A stretch of DNA of 64,000 nucleotides, taken from positions 55,594 to 119,593 of the forward strand of contig JAPFDS010000067.1 in NCBI GenBank assembly GCA_026168805.1, given 5' to 3'. Position 1 is the first letter of the stretch, and each line of letters starts with the position of its first letter. Below, piece by piece: positions 8,190 to 16,961 of the stretch. The DNA comes from Caryophanales bacterium. GTDB lineage: Bacteria > Bacillota > Bacilli > Bacillales > Amphibacillaceae. The notes below the pieces were generated by a model, which saw only the letters and a list, made by a program, of their open reading frames with translations, did no database searches and was not told where the DNA came from. Made by a program: the position numbers and the translations under genes.

Positions 8190-8596
8190 AAGAGATGACG
8201 ATAAATCAACTTTTCACTTTTTGTTATGTTCGTGATAACCACATTTGCCAAGACTGCGGTAATGCTGAAAACTTAGAAATTCACCATAAACTCCCGATTA
8301 GTCAAGGTGGAAAAAACCACATAGACAACCTAAAGACAGTTTGTGTAGATTGTCATAAAATCAACTACAGAAACGTTCACTACCCAAAAGACAAATCAAA
8401 AATTATACCTTTTCACCTAAGAGAAAAGAGTAGAACAGGGATTGTTTTAACTAAATACACACCCCTGTCACTAAGCTTATCTCCTGAAGAATTGGAACAA
8501 ATCGAAACATATCAACACGATAACCGAATTAAAAACAGAACACAGGCTATTTTAAAACTTGTTGAAAAAGGAATAGAAAAAGAGCAATCAGAATAA
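8186..8596 (+). CDS. HNH endonuclease with C-terminal RHH-like tail
   Basis: 136 aa from GTG. An HNH fold is visible at about residues 22-65: CQDCG, LEIHHKLPISQGG, NLKTVCVDCH, with two CxxC zinc pairs. The last 45 residues (LSLSLSPEELEQIETYQ ... RTQAILKLVEKGIE) resemble a ribbon-helix-helix tail. It is coupled to the RHH gene and has a solo promoter and a terminator, so it is a self-contained cargo unit. It could be a free-standing homing nuclease, a packaging-related HNH, or an exclusion factor. The prophage has two more unrelated HNH genes. Confidence 0.82.
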   Translation: MKEMTINQLFTFCYVRDNHICQDCGNAENLEIHHKLPISQGGKNHIDNLKTVCVDCHKINYRNVHYPKDKSKIIPFHLREKSRTGIVLTKYTPLSLSLSPEELEQIETYQHDNRIKNRTQAILKLVEKGIEKEQSE

Positions 8597-8616
8597 TATC
8601 TGAAAGCTCTTTTTCT
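8577..8616. terminator. Bidirectional terminator between HNH and membrane-ligase genes
   Basis: AAAAGAGC (8578-8585) pairs with GCTCTTTT (8606-8613) with an inner TCAGA/TCTGA stem; T-run on the plus strand and matching A-run upstream. It overlaps the HNH stop and faces the end of the converging O-antigen-ligase-like gene. Confidence 0.8.
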
Positions 8617-8654
8617 TTGATGTTTTTTATTATTCACTACTCAGAAGTATGTTC

Positions 8655-9914
8655 CTACTTTGACCAAACAATTCTATATCTTTTTCTTTCTTTTCTCTTT
8701 TTTTCTTTTACAATGAACTTATTAGGGTGCTTTATTTCATATAAATATCTCCATAGCAACGCTAGAACAAAAAAGAAAAACTCATTAACCATAAACGTGT
8801 ATGTTGACATCATTACAGCCATAGCCATAAAGGTAAATAAAATATAACCCTTGTCTTTAATCAAATTACGATTATTGTAATAGGTTATTATGACTGTGAT
8901 GAAGATTAAAAGGTAGAGTAATATACCAATTAAACCACCCTCAACTAACGCTTCCATATAACTGTTATGCATGTACATTCCTGTGCCATATAAGTCCTCA
9001 CTATATGCCCTGAAATTATATACACCTATACCAAAAATAGGGTTTTGTTCAAATAACTGAAATCCTCTTGACCAGATTATAGATCTTCCACTACCTCCAT
9101 CACTTGCAGTAAACCTCTCCAAAATAGACCCGAACATATCTACATTTGTTGAAACCTTTATAATAAAGTTCAAAATAATTGCTATGACCGGCGTTATTAT
9201 TACCATCTGTATTTTTCTTTTTAAATTACTTGTTAAGAATAATATAAACAAACCAACCAAAGCTGATAGTATACCACCGCGAGAGAGTGTCAAAAGTAAA
9301 GTTAGTCCAGATAAAATTGCCCCTGTCTTTGCCCATTTTCTTTCAAGGTGTGTTATATAAAAGAAAAAGAATGTAAAGTTATAGAAAGTGAATATATTAG
9401 GATCACTAGTAATTCCTATGAGTCTAGGAAAATTTCTATCCATTAGGACACCATATTCAGTAACTCCATTACCAGACAGCACAAAATTAAATGCGGCTAA
9501 TCCCATTACATACATCAATAGTGATAATGTGTTAAAAACCAACCCTGCAACTGAAATACTATTTTCTATTCCTTCTATGCTCGATCTACTCATTATAAAT
9601 CTCATGATAAAATAACAAAACAACACTAAGGCTATCCCAAAAATCATGCGAATACTGTACATCGGATACTCAGAGAGAAATCCAGTCAGCATAAAATACG
9701 TAAAAAACATCAATAAAGATACTTCATAAATTCTCAATTTGTGTATTTCAAAGAATTTTAGAGACAAAACAAATACAACGATAGATAGTATCATGAAGGG
9801 CTTAAAAGCAAAACCAAGATCAATATAATAAAAACTAAAAACTATTGACATAACAAGCAAAAACATAGTTGATGTTCTTGAATCATTTTTAGGTATAACA
9901 ACTTCTGATGACAT
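8655..9914 (-). CDS. O-antigen ligase/polymerase-like polytopic membrane protein (prophage cargo)
   Basis: 419 aa with about 10-12 hydrophobic helices and the Wzy_C (O-antigen ligase) pattern: a periplasmic-type loop with ASDGGSGRSIIWSRGFQLF, NPIFGIGVYNF and MHNSYMEALVEGGLIG. Family members join or polymerise undecaprenyl-linked glycans at the outer face of the membrane; in a Gram-positive host this would alter exopolysaccharide or wall glycan. It sits between tail-fibre and lysis genes, has its own extended -10 promoter and faces a terminator. Lysogenic conversion of the cell surface, for example to exclude other phages, is an inference. The C-terminus is strongly basic (KEKKRKERKRYR). Confidence 0.85.
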   Translation of the reverse strand: MSSEVVIPKNDSRTSTMFLLVMSIVFSFYYIDLGFAFKPFMILSIVVFVLSLKFFEIHKLRIYEVSLLMFFTYFMLTGFLSEYPMYSIRMIFGIALVLFCYFIMRFIMSRSSIEGIENSISVAGLVFNTLSLLMYVMGLAAFNFVLSGNGVTEYGVLMDRNFPRLIGITSDPNIFTFYNFTFFFFYITHLERKWAKTGAILSGLTLLLTLSRGGILSALVGLFILFLTSNLKRKIQMVIITPVIAIILNFIIKVSTNVDMFGSILERFTASDGGSGRSIIWSRGFQLFEQNPIFGIGVYNFRAYSEDLYGTGMYMHNSYMEALVEGGLIGILLYLLIFITVIITYYNNRNLIKDKGYILFTFMAMAVMMSTYTFMVNEFFFFVLALLWRYLYEIKHPNKFIVKEKKRKERKRYRIVWSK

Positions 9915-9938
9915 TAAACGACCGCCTTTCCTCGGAAC

Positions 9939-9947
9939 ATTATATCA
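9939..9947 (-). promoter_or_regulatory. Extended -10 promoter of the membrane-ligase cargo gene
   Basis: Read on the minus strand TGATATAAT is a perfect TGnTATAAT extended -10, about 25 bp upstream of the ATG at 9914; the -35 region is weak. This supports expression of the gene in the lysogen. Confidence 0.6.
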
Positions 9948-9972
9948 TCAGAGATTAAAATAGCCTAACGTT

Positions 9973-12021
9973 TTATAGAATTTTTAATTTGACTTGAATG
10001 GGCTGGTGATCAGAAGTGCTATCTTCATCCTCGAAAAACTTAATTTTACTAATGATGATATTATCGCTTGTAATAATATTATCTGCAAAGTTTTCGTCTT
10101 TTATCGTTTTTCTTGCACCTAAATAACCGCCATTGGCCAAATTAAATCCACTATTTTTAAATACGTTATACTCCTCAATATTACGAGCATTGAAATCGCC
10201 CATAAAGATCGTATAATCATTATTTTGTGCGTCCTTTATTAAGTCCCTAAAAATATCTGCTCTCTCTTCATCATATAAGGATGATGGAGGTAAATGCATG
10301 TTATAGATTGTGATAACCTTATTATTTACATTGATTTTTAGCTTTTGTATGTCTTCATAATGCTCAACTTCTCCAATTTGTACTAAGTGGTGAGCGAAGA
10401 AAGGTATTCTTGATACAACTCCTAATTCACGCCCGTCTAGATAAAGTCGATTCATTAGTGTATTATCCTTAAAGAACAGGTCGTAAGCATCCTTCTTTTC
10501 TTCTGTATCAACAAACTCCGAATAATCTTGCAAAGCTATTAGATCATATGAGTATTCATTAAATAATGCTTTCCACTTAAATTCAAATTCTTCCTCTGAT
10601 AAATCTCCTTCGTAACCACCTCTATCACCGTAGTTCCAATTACCAACATTGTGTGTGACTAAATTAAGCTCGTTTATAACAGTCGTTTCATAAGTCAATA
10701 AAAATTCTGACTTATTAATATCCTCTAACGTCATTACTCCGTCATCCCTGCGCAAAAACACTATTTTTATATAGTAAGCTCTCGGATAATCAATTGAGAA
10801 GTCGATAACCTTATCTCCTGTGTGGTCAGCATTATACGCCTGTCCTATCAAGTCTTTTTTGTCATTGTAGATTCTGAACCTGATTGAGTAATCTCTACTC
10901 AATGACATCTTCATTTTGCTGTTTTTTATTTCAATAAAATCATTACTTCTTATTCTGTTTAAACTGGGTACGGGAGCTTCTGTTCCTGATGACGTTATGT
11001 TTCCAAACTCCCATTCAGACGGATGAGTACTTATAACAATATTACCGTTATTCTTGTATATCATATTTATTTTATGTCGGTTTTCTTTTTCAAATATATT
11101 ATCTTTCATTTTAATGTGGTAAGATTCGTAATCTGTTTCTTCCGTCCCTTTCTCCAATTGAACTCTTTCTACATCTGTCTTTTCTACGCTTTTTCGAATG
11201 TAATAACAGTTGTTTGGTGTTTTAAAGTGTTTTGTTGATATATCACCGTCTATAAAATCAAAACTTCCGTCATAATATGAAACGGGTGTACTTGATGTTC
11301 CGCTCATTATATAGTCAGTGTTGGGTTCTACAGCTATATATAGAGTAGTGGCATAATCATTGTTAGCTTCAACATTACCATTACTATCAACTCTTTTATT
11401 CATTTCTAATTGGTTTTTGTTAAATAGATTTTTACCTCTCTTAATAAAATCAGTCGTTGCAGGAGTAACGCTTTTTAACTTGGGTCTTGATAATACGTTG
11501 ACGGTTGAAGACCCTTGTATCGCTCCTAACAAATCATTTCCCACATCATTCAAGCCGATTGGTACATCGTTTCGGCGCACTTCATCTTTATTGGCCTTGT
11601 TATTAATTTTTTTATCAACATAGATTTTATCCGCTTTTTCATCGACGTTATTATTTGTTTTCTCTAAATCCTCTTGTTGAGCTTTTTCCGCCAACTGTTG
11701 AGTAGTTTCCTCTTTAAAACTTGTCCATTCAGGCTGTAAATTCTTAATTTCAGCATCCAATCTTTCTTCAAAATTCTTCTCGATAACAGATGCGTCAAAT
11801 GATTCATCTAATAAATTTTGAGTAATGTCAATCGCTTCAATCGACTTGCTTAAAGAGGTTACGCTTTTATCAAATGCCTTCTTGACACTTGCTGCTAATG
11901 CACCTCTCACTTCCACACCGTGTATTGCATTTTGTATGTCGTTTATTTCTTTTGTTATGCTGTCTAAGTCATTCATATAAGCATTCATTTCACTTTTGAC
12001 CTGCTTACCATACTCACTCAT
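9973..12021 (-). CDS. Tail fibre/upper baseplate protein with C-terminal EEP (exonuclease/endonuclease/phosphatase) domain
   Basis: 682 aa. Residues 1-150 are coiled-coil rich, typical of a tail attachment part. Residues about 170-440 look like beta-rich carbohydrate-binding-type modules (RGKNLFNKNQ motif recurs in Bacillus phage tail proteins). Residues about 450-682 carry an EEP fold: THN at 457-458, LQD at 497-499, MHLPP around 575-579, GDFNA 608-612 and SDHQP 670-674. These match DNase I-like catalytic positions, with Asp499 where Glu is usual. The domain could cleave phosphodiesters, for example teichoic acid or DNA at the cell surface. It is coupled to a 33-aa ORF just upstream. Confidence 0.85.
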   Translation of the reverse strand: MSEYGKQVKSEMNAYMNDLDSITKEINDIQNAIHGVEVRGALAASVKKAFDKSVTSLSKSIEAIDITQNLLDESFDASVIEKNFEERLDAEIKNLQPEWTSFKEETTQQLAEKAQQEDLEKTNNNVDEKADKIYVDKKINNKANKDEVRRNDVPIGLNDVGNDLLGAIQGSSTVNVLSRPKLKSVTPATTDFIKRGKNLFNKNQLEMNKRVDSNGNVEANNDYATTLYIAVEPNTDYIMSGTSSTPVSYYDGSFDFIDGDISTKHFKTPNNCYYIRKSVEKTDVERVQLEKGTEETDYESYHIKMKDNIFEKENRHKINMIYKNNGNIVISTHPSEWEFGNITSSGTEAPVPSLNRIRSNDFIEIKNSKMKMSLSRDYSIRFRIYNDKKDLIGQAYNADHTGDKVIDFSIDYPRAYYIKIVFLRRDDGVMTLEDINKSEFLLTYETTVINELNLVTHNVGNWNYGDRGGYEGDLSEEEFEFKWKALFNEYSYDLIALQDYSEFVDTEEKKDAYDLFFKDNTLMNRLYLDGRELGVVSRIPFFAHHLVQIGEVEHYEDIQKLKINVNNKVITIYNMHLPPSSLYDEERADIFRDLIKDAQNNDYTIFMGDFNARNIEEYNVFKNSGFNLANGGYLGARKTIKDENFADNIITSDNIIISKIKFFEDEDSTSDHQPIQVKLKIL

Positions 12022-12115
12022 GTTTGTTTAACTCCTTTCGTTGTAACCATTTACCACTAACTTCTTTCGCCCTCAATAAAACTTCTTTTGTGCGTTCTGA
12101 TAAGCTTTTATTCAT
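12014..12115 (-). CDS. 33-aa conserved-position phage peptide between Tal and tail fibre
   Basis: Starts MNKSLSERTKEVLLRAKEV and ends just inside the tail-fibre gene. Its ATG overlaps the end of the tail endopeptidase gene, and the ribosome binding site of the tail fibre (AAAGGAG) lies inside it. It is at the place where XkdX-type small ORFs sit, but I see no XkdX motif. Supported only by tight overlap on both sides. Confidence 0.5.
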   Translation of the reverse strand: MNKSLSERTKEVLLRAKEVSGKWLQRKELNKHE

Positions 12116-13646
12116 TCTCTAAATCATCCAATCTTCGTTTAATATCTTCAATTTCATCAATACTCAACGAATCTAACTTTCGTTTATCACTACTACTCAT
12201 CAATCCACTTTGTGTTTCTGTGGCATTTTCGTAGTTTTCAAGACTGTTTAATTTAACTTTATCTTCATGACCCATTAATCCATCTGTTGTTTCTGTGGCT
12301 ATTCCATAATCGGGTATAGCATCCACTGCATCAGTTAGTGCACTTACTGCATCGCTTAGATTTTCAATAGATGATTCTATTTCAGGTATATCTGCGTTGC
12401 CTATTGCATCATTAAGCTCATGCACTAATTCGTCAACGTTACTCACTTCTTTGCGTATTTCACTCATGCGCTTAGATTGACGCTCAACTGTGGTTTCTAG
12501 CTTGGTTACTTTTGCGGTTGATCTATTTGATTCAGCCTGGTATTCAGCCAAGTTTTTAAACTTGTCTCCAATCTTCAAGCTTGCATCTTCTGGAGTATTT
12601 ATATCGGTTGTTTTTCCGATGATTCGTAAACGCTCATCAATACCCATGATTGGATTTATTACAGGATGACTGTTTCCTAGATCAAAGTTATCAATAGATA
12701 ACCCTATTAAAAACAAGTCTAATGCGGATAGTTCGTATTGTGTGTGGACTAATTGCTGATTTTCTAACCACCTTCTGGCTGTGTTTAATAATCTATTGGG
12801 TAAAGTGATATCATCCCATGTTTCAGATCCACCCTGTATACCAAACTCTGCAATTAATGCATCATCGTCAATATAAGGGATACCGTTGTTTACTTCTTCG
12901 ATTGTTAGTCTTGCTTCGGATGCATCTGTTGCATCTTCGTCTTCTGATTCGATACGTTCACCTAATGGCGTTAATCGAGTGACTATGTCCGTTGGATCTA
13001 CACTACGGCTCATGCTTTTTAAATTCTTTGCAATTTTGATATGCGTTTCCTTGTCTTCTCCGACTCGTTCTAAAACATCTAAATAACGTTTTCCGTTTTC
13101 TTTTCTGATTTGAAGTTCTCCACCAACACGATCAAGTATTTTGTCTTTTATTTCGTCAAACGTGCTTGATTCAGCAGATAAATAAACGTATAAATTATCC
13201 GTATTTGTAGTGACTTCCATAATTCCTGGATAAAACCTTTTATAATCTTCTACTTGTTCATTATGGTAGTTTAATAATTCGGCGAGTAATTCTTCCGGTC
13301 TACCTCTAAATTCCAAATGCTTTTGTTGAGAATCGTGTAAATAACCTAATTCACCTTCACATACATAGACGTAAGTGTGTAATCCTTCATCGGTCATTTG
13401 AACATCGGAATCCAGTATACGTCCTTCGAATTCATACTCATTCGTTTTAGTATTCAATACGTTTATAAGCGTTTTGAATGGCTTCAATTTACCGTATGCG
13501 GGGTTATTCATGTAAAAACTGATATCAAAGGAATCAATCTTGTTAATTTCTTTATTGATTGTACCCGCTTCTAGCTTCAAATCGTTTGTGTGAGGACTAT
13601 GAATAACAGTCTCAATTTCATCATTAAAAATGCTGACCTTATACAT
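12108..13646 (-). CDS. Tail-associated protein (Tal), prophage endopeptidase tail family
   Basis: 512 aa. The N-terminal two thirds match the Prophage_tail/gp18 family (KVSIFNDEIETVIHSPHTND, LGYLHDSQQKHLEFRG), which forms the tail tip hub below Dit. The C-terminal part holds a coiled coil (KVTKLETTVERQSKRMSEI) and two copies of the phage-tail repeat ATETTDGLMGHEDKVKLNSL / ATETQSGLMSSSDKRKLDSL. A peptidase active site is not evident by eye. It is in the normal Dit-Tal-fibre order and nearly contiguous with both neighbours. Confidence 0.9.
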   Translation of the reverse strand: MYKVSIFNDEIETVIHSPHTNDLKLEAGTINKEINKIDSFDISFYMNNPAYGKLKPFKTLINVLNTKTNEYEFEGRILDSDVQMTDEGLHTYVYVCEGELGYLHDSQQKHLEFRGRPEELLAELLNYHNEQVEDYKRFYPGIMEVTTNTDNLYVYLSAESSTFDEIKDKILDRVGGELQIRKENGKRYLDVLERVGEDKETHIKIAKNLKSMSRSVDPTDIVTRLTPLGERIESEDEDATDASEARLTIEEVNNGIPYIDDDALIAEFGIQGGSETWDDITLPNRLLNTARRWLENQQLVHTQYELSALDLFLIGLSIDNFDLGNSHPVINPIMGIDERLRIIGKTTDINTPEDASLKIGDKFKNLAEYQAESNRSTAKVTKLETTVERQSKRMSEIRKEVSNVDELVHELNDAIGNADIPEIESSIENLSDAVSALTDAVDAIPDYGIATETTDGLMGHEDKVKLNSLENYENATETQSGLMSSSDKRKLDSLSIDEIEDIKRRLDDLENE

Positions 13647-14362
13647 CAGATCAGCTCCTTATAAAACTTAAATTTAATTGTTCCGTTACCTTTAATCGTT
13701 AACTTATTTTCGCCTGACTTTAGTTTGAAATCTTCACTTTCAGTTGTTCCTTTTGGTATTTCGTACGTAACTCCATCTTTTGTAATCTCCATGGCATTGC
13801 TTGTCTGTAATTTAGGTGACAGTCCAGGAGTGCCCACATTATATAAAGTTACATCTAAAGTTCCATTTACCTCAAATTCTGTAATTTGTGCAACGTCTAA
13901 TTCAAAATTAAACGTATCCCAAATATCATTTCCTTCTTGTAATTCGGCAATCATAAAAGGGTAAGCTGTAAATTCCACAGTAAGTTTTCCATGATTCCAC
14001 AACTCGTCAAAATCAAGTCCACCCTCAACTTCTGCTAAATAATAATAACCTGGCATTACATCATCGTATAACCTTTGTTTTCCGTTACTATTCATTAACC
14101 AATTGGATAATTTTGTTTCTAATATATTTATTCGTTCTGTGGTATTTATCGCATGTGGATCTAATATATTTAATGTGTACGTTAAAGGTCTTTCAGTATA
14201 TGTTTGCTCTCCATATATTTCACTAAAATCATATTCAACATTCGAGAAGGGGACTTTAACCTTAATCTTTTCTTTTTCGGGATAGCCTATGTCTCTTTCC
14301 ACCCCTAACGTAACACCCATGTCTTTATGTGAATGTTTTCCGTTAAATCTAATGCCATACAT
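13646..14362 (-). CDS. Distal tail protein (Dit)
   Basis: 238 aa from ATG 14362 preceded by GAGGGGG. The opening YGIRFNGKHSHKDMGVTL and ERPLTYTLNILDP are typical of Sipho_tail/Dit proteins, which form the hexameric ring joining tail tube to adsorption apparatus. The start overlaps the tape-measure stop (TGATG), so it is translationally coupled. Confidence 0.9.
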   Translation of the reverse strand: MYGIRFNGKHSHKDMGVTLGVERDIGYPEKEKIKVKVPFSNVEYDFSEIYGEQTYTERPLTYTLNILDPHAINTTERINILETKLSNWLMNSNGKQRLYDDVMPGYYYLAEVEGGLDFDELWNHGKLTVEFTAYPFMIAELQEGNDIWDTFNFELDVAQITEFEVNGTLDVTLYNVGTPGLSPKLQTSNAMEITKDGVTYEIPKGTTESEDFKLKSGENKLTIKGNGTIKFKFYKELI

Positions 14363-16581
14363 CAAGCAAGCCCCCTCTCTATCCTGCGTATACGATTACC
14401 GCCTTCCTGGCTTGTGTAATCACCCATTAATCGAGCAAATGTCTTACCATCTACCTGTAAGTAGATTGGTTGATTTTGTTGAGATGAATTATAATAATTT
14501 GGATCTTCATCTTGATTATTTGCACCGCTAAAAGTAGCTTTCCTTGTTACATCAAAATTTAATATTTCATCCATTGCTTTTGTTACATCATTTTCGCCTT
14601 TTTCTATTCCTCCAGCAATTGTTTCTCCCCATTGGACGTCCATGATATCCATTAACGGACCTGTTTTTGGCGGTGAAAATGGTAAGAAATCACGTACTTT
14701 TGATGCTACGTTTCCAATTGCATCGGTAACCTTGCCAATCGCTCCTTTAATACCATCAGCAATTGAAGTAACAATGTTTTTACCAGCATCTAAGAACTTA
14801 CTAGCGAATCCTGTAACGGTGTTATATGCAGCAGTTATTCCACTTTTAACTGCGCTCTTTACACCAGTAAATGCTGATGTGACTACACCTTTTAAACCAT
14901 TGAATATTGATGAAAATGTTGATTTAATAGTGTTTAAAATACCAGTAACAACAGATAACACTGCGTTCAACGCTCCTGATATAATACCTTGGATGCCACT
15001 CAATACTCCCGAAACTGTGGATTTGATTGTATTCCAAGCTCCACTCCAATCTCCAGTAATGATTTGCATTACTGTTTTGATAATACCCATGACTAAATTT
15101 ATCGCTGTTTCTATGATAGTTGAAATCACATTCCACACAGCTTCTATTGTGTTCTTAATTCCTTCCCATGCCGTTTGTAAAATAGGAACAATTACATCCA
15201 TCGCTGCCATAATTATGTTTTGTATGGTTTCCCAAACAACACTGATCGTTTCTAAAATCAATTGTTGGTTTTCGTTCCACCATTCAACAAATCCACCAAA
15301 AATTTCCGTCACAAATTCAACGATAGTCTCAATTATTCCCATCATTGTTTCTTTAATGGACTCCCAAACTTCGCCTACTAACTCCCTAAACTCTTCGTTC
15401 GAGTTGTATAAAGCTACAAATAAAGCAACTAGTCCAGCTACTATACCGACTACAGCTAATATTGGTGCTGATATGGCAGTAAATACACCAGCTAACAAGC
15501 CCAACCCTGTCTGTATCGCTGTTATAAGTGGACTTAGCATCTTGAATCCATTGATTAACTTGCTGCCAATCATCATGATTGGACCGATTGCCACCATTAA
15601 CCCTGCGAAAATACCAATGAATGATTGAAAACCTTCACTTAATCCGTTCCACCATTCAAAAAGTGTTTTTATTGTTTCAGCCACACCTTGTGCTAACTCT
15701 CTAATCTTTTCGCCTGTTTGGACCGCCCACTCTTGTACTTCATCTGATTTTAAGAGTTCGATAAAATCAGCCAAACCTTTTTTACCATCTTCAAATACAC
15801 CTTCCAACAACGATTCCCCAATGATTCCAACGTAAGCTAAGGTGTTCTTAGCCATACCTGCCCATGATTCGGAACATGCTTCTGCCATACCCCCAGCAAA
15901 GTCATCCATTACATCAAGAAACTCTTCTGAACCAACTTCTCCATTAGTAACCATTGTTCTAAAGGCATCGAGTGAACCGCCTGCTAACTCATTAGCCATT
16001 GCCTGTGCGAATCCCGGTAGACCCATTTCAATCATGTTGAGTTCTTGGGTCATCAGCCTTCCGCCACCTTGAACTCGGTTAAATATTTGAGCCATTTCAT
16101 CTACAGGTCTATTAGCACCGACTGCAGCATCCCCAACAAGTGTGATGTATCTTTCTAGTGCAGCACCTTCTTTTACCCCTGCAGCTAATGCACCTGCTGC
16201 AATATCTACACCTTCACCCATAGTAGTCATACCATCCATGATGGCGGTCTCTACTTGTCCAGATATACGCTCGACTTCTTCCGCGCTGTAACCTAATCCT
16301 TTAAGTTTAGCTTGTGCGGTGTCCAATCCTATTAGTCTTTTAAACCCTAATGCACCTACTAATCCACTAACAGCAGTTGCAGCACCCATAACAGGCACGG
16401 TTATGGCTTTAGTTAGTTTACTACCAGCACTACTCATCGCATTGGAAAGTGACGATGCTATTTTCCCGCCTGCAGACCTTCCTGCCCTTTCAGCTTCTGG
16501 TGCGATTGCTTTTTGGATTGAACCACTGATACCTTTGGCAGATGGCATAATTTGCACATATGCTTTCCCTAAATCAGCCAT
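14362..16581 (-). CDS. Tape measure protein
   Basis: 739 aa. Begins MADLGKAYVQIMPSAKGI, a common start of Firmicute siphophage tape measures, followed by TMP core (residues about 80-270, MTQELNMIEMGLPGFAQAM). Several long hydrophobic helices (about 315-390) and repetitive IIxAxWNxI-type helical segments (about 440-560) follow. It sets tail length; at roughly 0.15 nm per residue it would give a tail near 110 nm. It comes after the frameshifted chaperone pair, as expected. Confidence 0.95.
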   Translation of the reverse strand: MADLGKAYVQIMPSAKGISGSIQKAIAPEAERAGRSAGGKIASSLSNAMSSAGSKLTKAITVPVMGAATAVSGLVGALGFKRLIGLDTAQAKLKGLGYSAEEVERISGQVETAIMDGMTTMGEGVDIAAGALAAGVKEGAALERYITLVGDAAVGANRPVDEMAQIFNRVQGGGRLMTQELNMIEMGLPGFAQAMANELAGGSLDAFRTMVTNGEVGSEEFLDVMDDFAGGMAEACSESWAGMAKNTLAYVGIIGESLLEGVFEDGKKGLADFIELLKSDEVQEWAVQTGEKIRELAQGVAETIKTLFEWWNGLSEGFQSFIGIFAGLMVAIGPIMMIGSKLINGFKMLSPLITAIQTGLGLLAGVFTAISAPILAVVGIVAGLVALFVALYNSNEEFRELVGEVWESIKETMMGIIETIVEFVTEIFGGFVEWWNENQQLILETISVVWETIQNIIMAAMDVIVPILQTAWEGIKNTIEAVWNVISTIIETAINLVMGIIKTVMQIITGDWSGAWNTIKSTVSGVLSGIQGIISGALNAVLSVVTGILNTIKSTFSSIFNGLKGVVTSAFTGVKSAVKSGITAAYNTVTGFASKFLDAGKNIVTSIADGIKGAIGKVTDAIGNVASKVRDFLPFSPPKTGPLMDIMDVQWGETIAGGIEKGENDVTKAMDEILNFDVTRKATFSGANNQDEDPNYYNSSQQNQPIYLQVDGKTFARLMGDYTSQEGGNRIRRIERGLA

Positions 16582-16950
16582 TTATTCACCACCTATCAAT
16601 TCTAATCTTCTGCTGTCGAAATCCTTACCAGAACTAAATGCAACCACATCTTTTTCTTGCTTTTTACCTGCGTTATTAATGGCTTCTACAATAGATGGAG
16701 GTCTGTTTCTCCCTTTGCTTCCATCTTTTGTTTTGAGCCACACAAGTATTCTCAAACTATCAGCAATTGTTGCTTGTAACATAGTTTCAAGTGGTTTATT
16801 TTGCCCACTTAACTTAATTTTAATTCGTGAATCATCACGCAATCCATATGAAAAAAGAGCCACCTTAGTTGCAGGTAGCTCTCTATAGTTGTATATATTG
16901 TAGGTTTCGGCAAGATCGCATTGCAGTGCATCTTCATCCAACTTAATCAT
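16582..16950 (-). CDS. Tail assembly chaperone, distal part (DUF5361/gpT-like), likely made by -1 frameshifting
   Basis: 122 aa from ATG 16950. The segment MIKLDEDALQCDLAETYN ... GLRDDSRIKIKLSG matches the DUF5361-type second chaperone. No ribosome binding site precedes the ATG. The reading frame is open upstream for seven codons back to the slippery site A AAA AAC inside the preceding chaperone gene, and lies in the -1 frame relative to it. I therefore read it as the T part of a G-GT fusion, not an independent gene. Confidence 0.85.
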   Translation of the reverse strand: MIKLDEDALQCDLAETYNIYNYRELPATKVALFSYGLRDDSRIKIKLSGQNKPLETMLQATIADSLRILVWLKTKDGSKGRNRPPSIVEAINNAGKKQEKDVVAFSSGKDFDSRRLELIGGE

Positions 16951-16961
16951 TCCGGCAAGGA

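Noticed and set aside
14642..15628. Long open frame on the plus strand opposite the tape measure gene (328 codons)
   Set aside because: It mirrors the helical repeats of the tape measure protein, has no ribosome binding site and lies wholly antisense to a certain gene.
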